Below, piece by piece: positions 16,746 through 24,386 of a stretch of 42,519 nt of DNA (the first letter of the stretch is position 1; every line of letters starts with the position of its first letter). A program made the translations under genes and the position numbers. The stretch comes from an uncultured Acidobacteriota bacterium. Its GTDB lineage: Bacteria > Acidobacteriota > Terriglobia > UBA7540. The DNA is taken from the NCBI GenBank assembly GCA_937900045.1, contig CALCEB010000049.1, positions 1 through 42,519 of the forward strand, written 5' to 3'. The notes under the pieces were generated by a model. The model searched no databases, was not told the origin of the DNA, and saw only the letters and a list, made by a program, of their open reading frames with translations.

Positions 16746-17146
16746 ATTATGTTGAGTCCGAACTTTCACGGGCGGGCGCCTCGACCGGAGCGATTTCGAC
16801 CACCAGTAGCTATGGCATGAGGGAGGCAGACTCGAATTCCTATCCCATGTTTTCCTGCAAATCCCTTCGGAAGGACCAACGAAGTTTACCCCTACCTGGC
16901 ATTTCCAAGCCATGAACCGAAGTTCATGGAACCGCCAAAATCTATAATAGTAGCTTCAGAAAGTCAATGTCGAACTGTCAGAGCCGTTAGAGACAGAAAT
17001 TCCGCATCCGTTCGAGGAAGTGGCTGAAAAATAGGTGTAACGGCGTGCATTCAGCGCCGCGGCCAGATTCGTATAGGGTTATTCGCGTCGCATGGGGCGG
17101 CGCGATGGAAGCTCCTGTCTCGGGAAGTCCCAGAAATTCGTATTGT
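16746..17146. other. Promoter-side gap upstream of the RsbW-like gene
   Basis: About 400 bases without a credible gene; it should contain the promoter of the kinase/STAS pair and the 3' end region of the secreted protein gene to its right. No terminator hairpin was recognised. Confidence 0.4.
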
Positions 17147-17662
17147 TTATTTTACGGTAAAGTCGAAGAGCAGCCCCGGGTGGCCGTTACCGCGAAGTTC
17201 ATAGAACCCGTATTCGCCAGGATCCAGATCGTCGGCGGGAGTGATTTTGTATAATCCCGGCTCTTCCTGCTTGAGGTAATAGAGAATTTGATCCTTCAAA
17301 GAAATTCCGGACGAGGAATTCCATTCGCCTTTGGCACTGACCTCAAACTCGCGATGATGATGGCGAACCTTCAGCCGGACCAGGGCCAGATCACCCACTA
17401 CCGTATCCGTGTTTTTCTCGGGCCGGAAATAAAAGACAGGCGACGAGTTGAGAGTGATCTGAGCGTGTTCACCCAGAATCTCTGCGCGGACGCCGGTCGA
17501 GGCAAGAGGGGCTTTGACGGAGAGTTTGCGCGAGCCGCCTCCCGATTCTAACGTCACGGCACGACCCTCCAGCCTCTTAACGCCGGACTGGGTGAGGTAA
17601 TAAAGTCCGGGCTGCGGCGGCGCTTGAATGGCTGCCGTCGCAAACAGAAACCAAGTCACCAT
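17147..17662 (-). CDS. Hypothetical exported beta-rich protein
   Basis: The product has about 171 residues. From the ATG at 17662 it starts with a short hydrophobic leader (MVTWFLFATAAIQA) and continues with a beta-rich chain (PGLYYLTQSGVKRLEGRAVTLESGG, ITLNSSPVFYFRP, LVRLKVRHHHREFEV), ending in GEYGFYELRGNGHPGLLFDFTVK. That ending resembles a C-terminal sandwich seen in unannotated acidobacterial proteins, but I recognise no named family. The frame is open up to 17839, yet that would overlap the end of the prenol kinase gene and adds Arg/Ser-rich sequence, so the inner start is preferred. It is the last gene of the minus-strand membrane cluster. Function unknown. Confidence 0.6.
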   Translation of the reverse strand: MVTWFLFATAAIQAPPQPGLYYLTQSGVKRLEGRAVTLESGGGSRKLSVKAPLASTGVRAEILGEHAQITLNSSPVFYFRPEKNTDTVVGDLALVRLKVRHHHREFEVSAKGEWNSSSGISLKDQILYYLKQEEPGLYKITPADDLDPGEYGFYELRGNGHPGLLFDFTVK

Positions 17663-17787
17663 ACTCGTCAAGAACACCGATGGCTCCCCAAGCGCCCGGA
17701 TGGCGCGTAACAAGAAAAAGGTAACACAGATCGGGGCCAGCGAGGCGCGGGATTCGAAGCGCCGGGATCGCAGCGCAGAGGGGCGCT

Positions 17788-19188
17788 TTAGTAGCCCACA
17801 TGAAGCGCCCAGGCCAGCGCCAGCGCTCCCGCAAAACAAGTGCTGGCGAAGTTTACGGCGCCATTCCCCAACAAACGCCGCCGCTCAAGTGTGGCGCCCA
17901 GAAAGCTATCTATGAAGTTGCCTGCAACGGCGGCGCCAAGAGTGACGGCAGCGCCTCCCAGGGTTGAGAGCCCAAGCGCCCAGCCGAGCGCCACGATCAA
18001 TGCCGAAGCCAGAATCCCGGTGGCGCTCCCGGCGAACGAAACCCCGCCATTTTCGCCAGCCGAGACCACTGCGAACGTGGTGACCAAATACGCGCGCAAC
18101 GAAAGCCATTGCCCGATTTCACTGGCCACGGTATCGCCGCAGGCTTCAGCGAACACAGCGATCGTGGCCAGAAGGAAGGCTCGCTCATGATGGGTAGTGA
18201 TAACCAGAATCGAAAAGAATGCCGCCGCCAGCACATTGGCCGCCGCTTCCTGCCAGCTTCGCGCACCCCGCCGCCGCTCCGCAATTCCGCGTGCGGCCTT
18301 CGCAGCATATCCCAGCCGTGTGGCCGCTGAGCCCAATGCAAAGAAGGCTAGGAGCAGGAGAAAACTCTTGTAACCGTAGCCCAGGTAAACAGCCATGCCG
18401 AGGATGAAGCCCATTCCCGCACCCAATCGGGTCACAAGCCGAAGGGAAATCGCAACCAAAGCAAGCAGCGCGTTCACTATCAGCGCCAGAATGATGCGGT
18501 GGCCAAGATAGGGCAGGTTACTTTCGAGTGCAGAACGGGCGAACATCGCGGCACAGTAAAGGAAAGCGCCCGAGATCAAAGGCACCGTAACGTTGTCATC
18601 CAAACGGATAGGGAGGCTTTCCACCACCGCGCCTACCAAGGCCGTCATGAGGGTGAGCCCCGCTGCTCGATGAGGGGGAATGGACGGCCCCACCCAGCGA
18701 ATCAGACCGTATGCTCCAGCGGCTCCAAAGATGACGAAGCCCGCCGCTCCAGTCCAGGTTTTTTGAGGGTTCAAAGGCAATCTCGGACCGCCCAGCGATT
18801 CTCCCGACACACTGGCCATGCCGTCGCCCAGCGCCATGACGGCCCACGCCGCCGCCGCAACGTACATCTGATGGCGGTAAAGCAGAATCAGCGCCAGCAC
18901 GGATATGGGATAGAGGATGATTCCGGTCCACGTGCCGGCTGGTTGCGCAATGGTCGCGGCAGGAACCGCCGCTTCCGGACCTTGCTGCACGCTAGGATGC
19001 TTACTCAAGTCCGCATTCATCTGCGGAAGGACGTACAGATTGAACAGCAAGGCGAGAATCGCCGCGCCCGCAGCCTCCTCCCATGTGAGGAATGGAAGCA
19101 GAAAGGCAAATCCCAGCATGGAGATATGAACCAGCTTACGGGTTGTGAAGAGCGGCCTCGCTGGAAGGATTTTCATGGAAGATGTCAT
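17788..19188 (-). CDS. Fused prenol (phytol/dolichol-type) kinase and DUF92 protein
   Basis: A polytopic membrane protein of about 466 residues with two halves. Residues 1-240 resemble CTP-dependent phytol/dolichol kinases (VTE5/SEC59): RKLVH at 17-21, GDGMASVSGESLG at 121-133, KTWTG at 143-147 and DDN at 197-199. Residues about 245-466 match DUF92, the family of plant VTE6 (phytyl-phosphate kinase): GDTVASEIG at 351-359, GENGGVSFAGSATG at 378-391 and NFIDSFLGATLERR at 424-437. In plants and cyanobacteria the two activities are separate and convert phytol stepwise to phytyl diphosphate. A fusion predicts prenol to prenyl diphosphate in one polypeptide. The ATG at 19188 is preferred over the TTG/GTG region at 19263. 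A UbiA prenyltransferase gene two genes upstream supports a prenyl-lipid role. The true substrate is unknown. Confidence 0.82.
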   Translation of the reverse strand: MTSSMKILPARPLFTTRKLVHISMLGFAFLLPFLTWEEAAGAAILALLFNLYVLPQMNADLSKHPSVQQGPEAAVPAATIAQPAGTWTGIILYPISVLALILLYRHQMYVAAAAWAVMALGDGMASVSGESLGGPRLPLNPQKTWTGAAGFVIFGAAGAYGLIRWVGPSIPPHRAAGLTLMTALVGAVVESLPIRLDDNVTVPLISGAFLYCAAMFARSALESNLPYLGHRIILALIVNALLALVAISLRLVTRLGAGMGFILGMAVYLGYGYKSFLLLLAFFALGSAATRLGYAAKAARGIAERRRGARSWQEAAANVLAAAFFSILVITTHHERAFLLATIAVFAEACGDTVASEIGQWLSLRAYLVTTFAVVSAGENGGVSFAGSATGILASALIVALGWALGLSTLGGAAVTLGAAVAGNFIDSFLGATLERRRLLGNGAVNFASTCFAGALALAWALHVGY

Positions 19189-19304
19189 AGATTCCCGGGC
19201 GATTACAGCGCGCAAAAGCGAAGTGCGCAGAGGGACCGGCCCTGGGCGGCTCCCGAACCGCACCGGCTCCGGTTCATTATCACAACGCCAAAGCGGTGCT
19301 CCTA

Positions 19305-20297
19305 TTACCGGCTTTCGGTTGCCTGCGGGTGAGGCTCAATTGTCTTTCGCAAGCCGTCTTCAAGCGGCGTCACGTGGTAACCAAGCTCACGCTCCGCCTT
19401 GGAACTCGAATAAACCCAGTCTTCTTTGAGGGCCTCGACCACTTCTGGCGTGAGCTGAGGCTGGTGATGAAGAGTTTTGGCAAGGACAAGCTCGCCGGCG
19501 CCCACCAGCTTGGCAACCCAGAAAGGAATGTGCCGCACCGGGCGATCCACGCCGCTGATCTCAGCCAGCAGGCGGAATAACTCGTTCAAACTGCGATTAT
19601 CGCCAGCGACCAGATACTCTTCGCCAGGATTCCCATGATCCAACGCAGCAAGATGTGCACGAACCACATCCGGCATATAGGAGAAGCTCCAGCGCTGATT
19701 CCCCGAACCCAGCAGTCCGGGGAACCGGCCGCAAAGATATTGGCCGATCATCCCGCCCACCCGGTTTCCCTCCGTTTGAGGTCCGGGACCGTAAATGACA
19801 CCGGGCAGGAGCGCCAGCACCGGGTATTGCCGGAAGCCTTCGGCGCGCAGCCAATCCAGCGCCTCGCGTTTCGAAGCGACATAGGGCGTGGCGCTCTGGA
19901 TTTTGCACTGCGTACCTTCGCAGGCATCCGGATCGGAGGATGGCCCCAGCGCGAAGAAAGTGGAAGTATATACGACGCGTTCAACCCCTGCATCCGCAGC
20001 CAGCCGTAAGAGCGTTTGCAGAGCTTCAAAGTTCACTCGCCGGAAAAGCTCATGGTCTGGTACCCAAACCTTCACAAGGGCTGCCGTGTGAATGACCCGA
20101 TGGATACCCTGCAAGGCCCGTTGGACGGACACCGGGTCCAGCAAGTCGCCAATCACAATCTCGCAATTCCCCGCAGGCAGATCAAAAGGAAGCCGCGCCA
20201 CATCCCGAACCAGGACACGAAACGGAACCTGCCATGCCATCAACTCGTGCGCGATGTTGGACCCAAGATAGCCGGTGGCGCCGGTAAGCAGTATCAT
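19305..20297 (-). CDS. NAD(P)-dependent epimerase/dehydratase, extended SDR (HpnA/DFR-like)
   Basis: About 330 residues. The N-terminal Rossmann motif GATGYLGS (6-13) and catalytic Tyr139-x-x-x-Lys143 (YVASK) with Ser/Thr112-113 define an active extended short-chain dehydrogenase. Overall similarity is to the dihydroflavonol reductase/hopanoid-associated HpnA group (IHRVIHTAALVKVW, VYTSTFFALG, LLPGVIYGPG). The ATG at 20297 has GCAGG at suitable distance. It lies between the UbiA prenyltransferase and the prenol kinase fusion on the same strand, so a step on an isoprenoid or sugar-lipid intermediate is plausible. Substrate cannot be read from sequence. Confidence 0.88.
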   Translation of the reverse strand: MILLTGATGYLGSNIAHELMAWQVPFRVLVRDVARLPFDLPAGNCEIVIGDLLDPVSVQRALQGIHRVIHTAALVKVWVPDHELFRRVNFEALQTLLRLAADAGVERVVYTSTFFALGPSSDPDACEGTQCKIQSATPYVASKREALDWLRAEGFRQYPVLALLPGVIYGPGPQTEGNRVGGMIGQYLCGRFPGLLGSGNQRWSFSYMPDVVRAHLAALDHGNPGEEYLVAGDNRSLNELFRLLAEISGVDRPVRHIPFWVAKLVGAGELVLAKTLHHQPQLTPEVVEALKEDWVYSSSKAERELGYHVTPLEDGLRKTIEPHPQATESR

Positions 20298-20350
20298 TGA
20301 GCAAGCCTGCAAGCCTCGGAGTTAGAAAACAACCCTGCATCAGGCAAGGT

Positions 20351-20440
20351 GTGGATTCCCGCTTGCGCGGGAATGACGAGAAGGGTGGTTACCTCCCCTG
20401 AATTTCATTGTCACCCCCGCGGAGGCGGAGGTCCATGTCA
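20351..20440. repeat. Pair of inverted CATTCCCGC-type palindromic repeats
   Basis: ATTCCCGC (20355-20362) pairs with GCGGGAAT (20367-20374) around TTGC, followed by a degraded opposite-facing copy (GTCACCCCCGCGGAGGCGG, about 20413-20435). This is the same repeat family as inside the mobile elements near 8370 and 11540 but without their GGTAGTG ends. The rest of the 20298-20563 gap is unremarkable. Confidence 0.6.
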
Positions 20441-20563
20441 CCACAGCGAATGCCCGTCGCCGACTTATGTCCTCACGTATAGTACGTGATTGCCCCTTGC
20501 AAACCCGGTGTTGATGCGCGTTACAGAGTGCGAACCGGAAGCAGTGAATCCAGACAGCGGCGG

Positions 20564-21457
20564 CTAATGAATCAGGTAAGCCGCGGCCAAGCCAAGGTGT
20601 CCAACCATCATCATCCAATACATGTGCCGCCAGCCCGCATGGTTTTCGGCTTCCGCCACCAGCCGCGAGGGATCACGATTGATGAGATAAATAACGTAAG
20701 CGCCCCAGGCAAGCAACACGCCGCTTAAGACGAGAATCGCGGTGGCGTCTCCGCTCAACACTTTCAGCCAGGCGCCCGCTGCCATCAGCAGCCAGGGGAG
20801 CACAAACGCCGGGCTGATGATTTTGGCGCTGGCCGCCGCTCCGTATTTCACCGGCAGCGTGATGCAGCCCGCCGCGCGGTCACCTTCGATATCCGCGAAA
20901 TCCTTGGTTGTAGTTGCTCCGAGCAAAAAGACAAAGTAGATGAAGCCGATATACCAGGGTTCGGCGGAACGTAGCACGGTGGCGATGGCGGACCATCCAG
21001 CCACTTTGAGCAACTCGCCGCGAATTGCCGCGATGGTGAAATTCGAGGCGAGGAAATGGCGCTTCAGCCGCAGCGGCGGAGCGGAGTAGGCCACCGTGGC
21101 CAGCGCTGCGGCCAGATAAATGACGAAAGTCTGGCGATTGACCGCCGCCACCAGGGCCAGCGCCACCAAATAGGTGGCGACAACAAATATCACAGCTTCT
21201 CGATGGGAAATCCGGCCCGCCGGCAATGGACGGTGAGGCTTGTTGATGCGGTCGTTCTCAAGATCGCAAATCTGATTGAGGCCGTTGGAGGCGGCGTTGA
21301 GCACGGCCGCAGCGGCAATCGCCAAAATGACGGAAAGCAGGCTGAACCGGGCATGAGACGCGCCGTAACCAATCAGCGCCCCGGAGAAAATCCCGACCAT
21401 AGGCGGGACCAGCGTGAAAGGCCGGGAAAATCTCCAGTAGACGCGCAGCCTATCCAT
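20564..21457 (-). CDS. UbiA-family prenyltransferase
   Basis: An integral membrane protein of about 297 residues with eight to nine predicted helices. The first aspartate-rich motif (N61-Q-I-C-D65-L-E-N-D69, followed by RINKPHRPLPAG) and the second (D186-F-A-D189-I-E-G-D193) are the Mg-diphosphate-binding sites of the UbiA superfamily. The sequence looks closest to the geranylgeranylglyceryl-phosphate/chlorophyll-synthase-like branch rather than UbiA or MenA, but this is a judgement by eye. The enzyme would transfer a prenyl group from a diphosphate to an acceptor in the membrane. The ATG at 21457 is used; a TTG at 21493 with AAGGGGA further upstream is possible. It follows the ion-channel gene by under 70 bases, suggesting co-transcription. 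Confidence 0.88.
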   Translation of the reverse strand: MDRLRVYWRFSRPFTLVPPMVGIFSGALIGYGASHARFSLLSVILAIAAAAVLNAASNGLNQICDLENDRINKPHRPLPAGRISHREAVIFVVATYLVALALVAAVNRQTFVIYLAAALATVAYSAPPLRLKRHFLASNFTIAAIRGELLKVAGWSAIATVLRSAEPWYIGFIYFVFLLGATTTKDFADIEGDRAAGCITLPVKYGAAASAKIISPAFVLPWLLMAAGAWLKVLSGDATAILVLSGVLLAWGAYVIYLINRDPSRLVAEAENHAGWRHMYWMMMVGHLGLAAAYLIH

Positions 21458-21525
21458 GTGGGGGATTTTCGGCGTTCCGGGCGACTGTGGCAAGCAATTT
21501 CAGGATATCCCCTTATTGGCAACCC

Positions 21526-22662
21526 TTAACCGAAATGACGGTTCTTGGCGCCCAACTCCAAAGGCGTCTGAGCTGCCGCGTCCCTGCGCTCCCAGGCAGA
21601 GGATTTCCAGTTGTCCATGACCTTCTGCGAAGGAACCCAGGGCGGCAGGGGCATGAGAAAGCGCTCCGAAAGACCGTGCAGGTAAGGCTCGTAATAGCTA
21701 CGAATGCGGCGTAATCCCTCCTCCGCACCGGAATCCTGGAGCAGCTTGAGGACCGAGTCAGAAACCAATTCCCGGACGCGCATGTAGTCTTCGGGCGGTA
21801 AACGATCAGCCGCATCGCGCCTGGGTGGTTGGTTGACAATCAAGGAAATGTCCACTACGGCGTGCCGGGACATCGCGAACGTCATGCGCGCCTGCCAGCG
21901 GAGCGAGCCCTCCCCGGAGACCAGAATCAGGGCGCACGCATCGAGAATCGCGGCGAGCGCGGCGAGCCAGGACTGATTGCTGTGCAAAGAGCGCCAGTAA
22001 CAAAGGGTGGGGTAAGAAAGGTGGCTTTCCATCAACTGCGCGGACCAAATTTCCCAGTCCCGCAAGTATTGTTCCAGGGCGGCCGAGTTTTCGTGACGCC
22101 TCAGCAATTCTGCCGCGGCGGGCGGAGAGCCGGCCCGCGCATCCAGCAGGGAAATGTTGGTCTCGCGCTCTGAAAAAGCCGAATAGAGCACCGGCAGGTA
22201 GGCGATCATAATGGCAATGACGCCGAAGCCGGTCCCGGCTTCGAGCACGGTGATTAGGCGCGCCAGTCCGGTGCGGGGCACTACATCCCCGAGCCCCAGC
22301 GTGAAGAACGTGGTGCCACTGACATAGAGATCGGTGAGGAAGGTTTGCGGTTGGTTGCCATAGAACGCCGAGCCCGCGGCCCAATGCAGCAACGCAAAGC
22401 CCAGCATCAGGACGCAACCCCAGAGCACAAACAGAACCAACACGGAAAGCGGCCCGTAAAAATTCAAAAGGGTTTCACGGGATTTTTTCCCCTGGGGGAT
22501 TCTTCGGGCCAGGGCGCATACTGGACGCCAAGTGACCCGAATAAACCGAAGCGCCATCCGGAACACTTGAGTGACCCGGCGGGGCAGAATCATGGTTTCA
22601 AATGCGTCCAGCAGCACCCCGAAAATTAATACCGATCCAACGATCCCGGCGAAGATTCTCAA
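21526..22662 (-). CDS. Two-helix potassium-channel-like membrane protein
   Basis: 378 residues. The N-terminal membrane helix (1-25) is followed by a basic stretch, then a pore module: helix about 68-95, pore loop with filter TLGLGD at 121-126, and helix about 140-162. This is the Ion_trans_2 layout, but the usual TVGYGD filter is altered at two positions, so K+ selectivity is uncertain. The remaining 215 residues are soluble, with no RCK/TrkA Rossmann motif recognised. The TTG at 22662 is the probable start because GGGTG lies about 7 bases upstream and the next ATG would delete the first helix. It is the first gene before the UbiA gene on the minus strand. Confidence 0.78.
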   Translation of the reverse strand: MRIFAGIVGSVLIFGVLLDAFETMILPRRVTQVFRMALRFIRVTWRPVCALARRIPQGKKSRETLLNFYGPLSVLVLFVLWGCVLMLGFALLHWAAGSAFYGNQPQTFLTDLYVSGTTFFTLGLGDVVPRTGLARLITVLEAGTGFGVIAIMIAYLPVLYSAFSERETNISLLDARAGSPPAAAELLRRHENSAALEQYLRDWEIWSAQLMESHLSYPTLCYWRSLHSNQSWLAALAAILDACALILVSGEGSLRWQARMTFAMSRHAVVDISLIVNQPPRRDAADRLPPEDYMRVRELVSDSVLKLLQDSGAEEGLRRIRSYYEPYLHGLSERFLMPLPPWVPSQKVMDNWKSSAWERRDAAAQTPLELGAKNRHFG

Positions 22663-22791
22663 GTTATTTCACCCTGCCCTCCTAAACTCCTGCCGGCGCG
22701 TCTGCGCCCAAACCACGAAAACAAACGGCGGCTGGACGAGCGAAGACCTGCCGCGCCCACGCACAGACCCCGGTTCCACCCGCGGTTCCGG

Positions 22792-23049
22792 TCAGAGCAT
22801 CACTTCATCCACATAGCACCACTTCCAACTTTCGCCCGGCTCCGCCGACTGCATGATGGCGTGCTGTGTGTGATGGAAGTGTTTGGTGGCGTGTTTGTTT
22901 TTTGAAGAATCGCAACAACCCACGTGGCCACAGGTGAGGCACATGCGCAGTTGAACCCAGGAATCTCCTGATTTCAGGCATTCTTCGCATCCTTGGGTGC
23001 GGGGTTTCACGTCGTGAATCTGGTCGAGATGCGAGCAATGGCTTTTCAT
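22792..23049 (-). CDS. UBP-type zinc-finger protein
   Basis: This 85-residue protein is essentially one ZnF-UBP domain. Candidate zinc ligands are Cys5, His7, Cys21, Cys24, Cys37, Cys40, Cys45, His53, His57 and His63, in the spacing of the family (CEEC, CLTCGHVGCCDSS, HATKHF). The end SWKWCYVDEVML also matches. In eukaryotic deubiquitinases and HDAC6 this domain binds the free C-terminus of ubiquitin; bacterial stand-alone versions have no known ligand. GGGGAT lies 6 bases before the ATG. The neighbours are unrelated (ion channel upstream on the right side is absent; quinone oxidoreductase lies to the right), so no role can be inferred from context. Confidence 0.88.
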   Translation of the reverse strand: MKSHCSHLDQIHDVKPRTQGCEECLKSGDSWVQLRMCLTCGHVGCCDSSKNKHATKHFHHTQHAIMQSAEPGESWKWCYVDEVML

Positions 23050-23410
23050 AAACTATCCCCATAGAACTGGTTGAAGCAGAAACATGATCTGGAGTAACCC
23101 CAATGCTGTCCACTTAAGGCCCGGTCGAGAATACCGGCACATCATTGAACAAGAGCCCCTCGCCCACCGCTTCGCGGTCCCCCCTCTCCCCGCTTGCGGG
23201 GAGAGGGCTGGGGTGAGGGGGAATCCGACGGCCCTGACAAAAATATCATGAGGGCCACCCTAATTTGACAGTGTTGGGATTAGTCCGTATTTCTCACGAG
23301 CTTTACCGCTGCAAGGGAAGGGCGGGGTTTTAACCGCGCTGCAAAAGACGGCTTGCATTGGACCCCCGCCCAGCATCCGGCTGAGAAATTTCTGAACTTT
23401 GCCACGCGCC
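23050..23410. other. Gene-free region with a perfect hairpin repeat
   Basis: No gene is supported. CCCTCTCCCCGC (23182-23193) and GCGGGGAGAGGG (23196-23207) form a perfect 12-base stem with a TT loop, flanked by GGGTGAGGGG. This sequence type is a dispersed intergenic repeat in many bacteria. Confidence 0.6.
23182..23207. repeat. Perfect 12-base-stem palindromic repeat
   Basis: CCCTCTCCCCGC and its exact reverse complement are separated by TT. No T-tract follows on either strand, so it is a repeat rather than a convincing terminator. Confidence 0.65.
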
Positions 23411-24373
23411 TCAGGGGATCAGAATAATCTTTCCGTAAGACCCCGGCTCCATCACGGCTTCGTGCGCTCGGGGGGCTTCGGACAACGGCAGTTTTTGGCT
23501 GATGACGGGCCGCAACGTGCCATTTTCAAGCCCTGCGATCAGCGCGGCGTGAATGCTCGCAAGCTCCTGCTCATTGACGTTAAACAGCGTCATGCCCAGG
23601 ATTGCCGCATCCCGGCCCATCGTATCCCGTGGATTGATCTCCACACTCCCACGGCTGCCAATCACCACGACCCGGCCGAATTTGGCGAGCAATCCCAAGT
23701 CCTTGCCCAGATTGACATTCGCGAGCATCTCCAAAATCAGGTCGAAGCCTTGGTCTGCGGTAAGGCGAATGGCCTCGGCAAGGTAGTCTGTTTGGCGATG
23801 ATCGAGCGCATGGTGGGCGCCATTTTCCGCCACGAGCTTCAACCCGCGCCCGGTTCCGGCTGTCCCGACTACGATCATCCCATGCGCCCGGGCAAGCTGT
23901 ACCGCCGCTACGCCCACGCCGCCGCTCGCCCCGTGCACCAGCAATGACTCCCCGGGCTGGGCTTTGCCCCGGTGAAACAGCGCCCGGTACGCCGTGGCAT
24001 AAGGGACGCCCAGCGCCGCGCCCTGTTCAAAGGCCGCTTTTTCCGGCAGCCGGTGCACTTGAGAAACGGCACACAAGGCGATTTCGGCATACGCTCCGCT
24101 CAGCGTCCCAGAAGTATAAACGCGGTCACCTGGCTTGAAGACCGTCACCTCCGGCCCAACCGCCTCAATCGTTCCGGCTGCATCCGATCCGGGGGTGTAA
24201 GGAAGCGGCATCTTGACGGCATAAATTCCGCTCCGAAAGTAAGTGTCCACCGGATTTACGCCCACGGCCTTCACCCGCACCAGCACTTGTCCGGCAGCGG
24301 GTTTGGGGTCCGGAACTTCCTCAAGCCGCATCACCTGCGGAGCGCCTACTTCATGAACTCGTATGGCTCGCAT
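23411..24373 (-). CDS. Zinc-independent NAD(P)H:quinone oxidoreductase (zeta-crystallin-like MDR)
   Basis: A 320-residue medium-chain dehydrogenase/reductase of the quinone oxidoreductase group. The GroES-like N-terminal domain (1-125; VKAVGVNPVDTYFRSG, PYTPGSDAAGTIEAVG) lacks the zinc-ligand cysteines of alcohol dehydrogenases. The nucleotide-binding domain contains HGASGGVGVAAVQLA around residue 145-160. Such enzymes reduce quinones or activated alkenes with NADPH. AAGGAG stands 6 bases before the ATG at 24373. The gene begins only 13 bases after the Lhr stop on the same strand, so it is probably the second gene of that transcript; no functional link to the helicase is known. Confidence 0.9.
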   Translation of the reverse strand: MRAIRVHEVGAPQVMRLEEVPDPKPAAGQVLVRVKAVGVNPVDTYFRSGIYAVKMPLPYTPGSDAAGTIEAVGPEVTVFKPGDRVYTSGTLSGAYAEIALCAVSQVHRLPEKAAFEQGAALGVPYATAYRALFHRGKAQPGESLLVHGASGGVGVAAVQLARAHGMIVVGTAGTGRGLKLVAENGAHHALDHRQTDYLAEAIRLTADQGFDLILEMLANVNLGKDLGLLAKFGRVVVIGSRGSVEINPRDTMGRDAAILGMTLFNVNEQELASIHAALIAGLENGTLRPVISQKLPLSEAPRAHEAVMEPGSYGKIILIP

Positions 24374-24386
24374 GATCCACTCCTTT

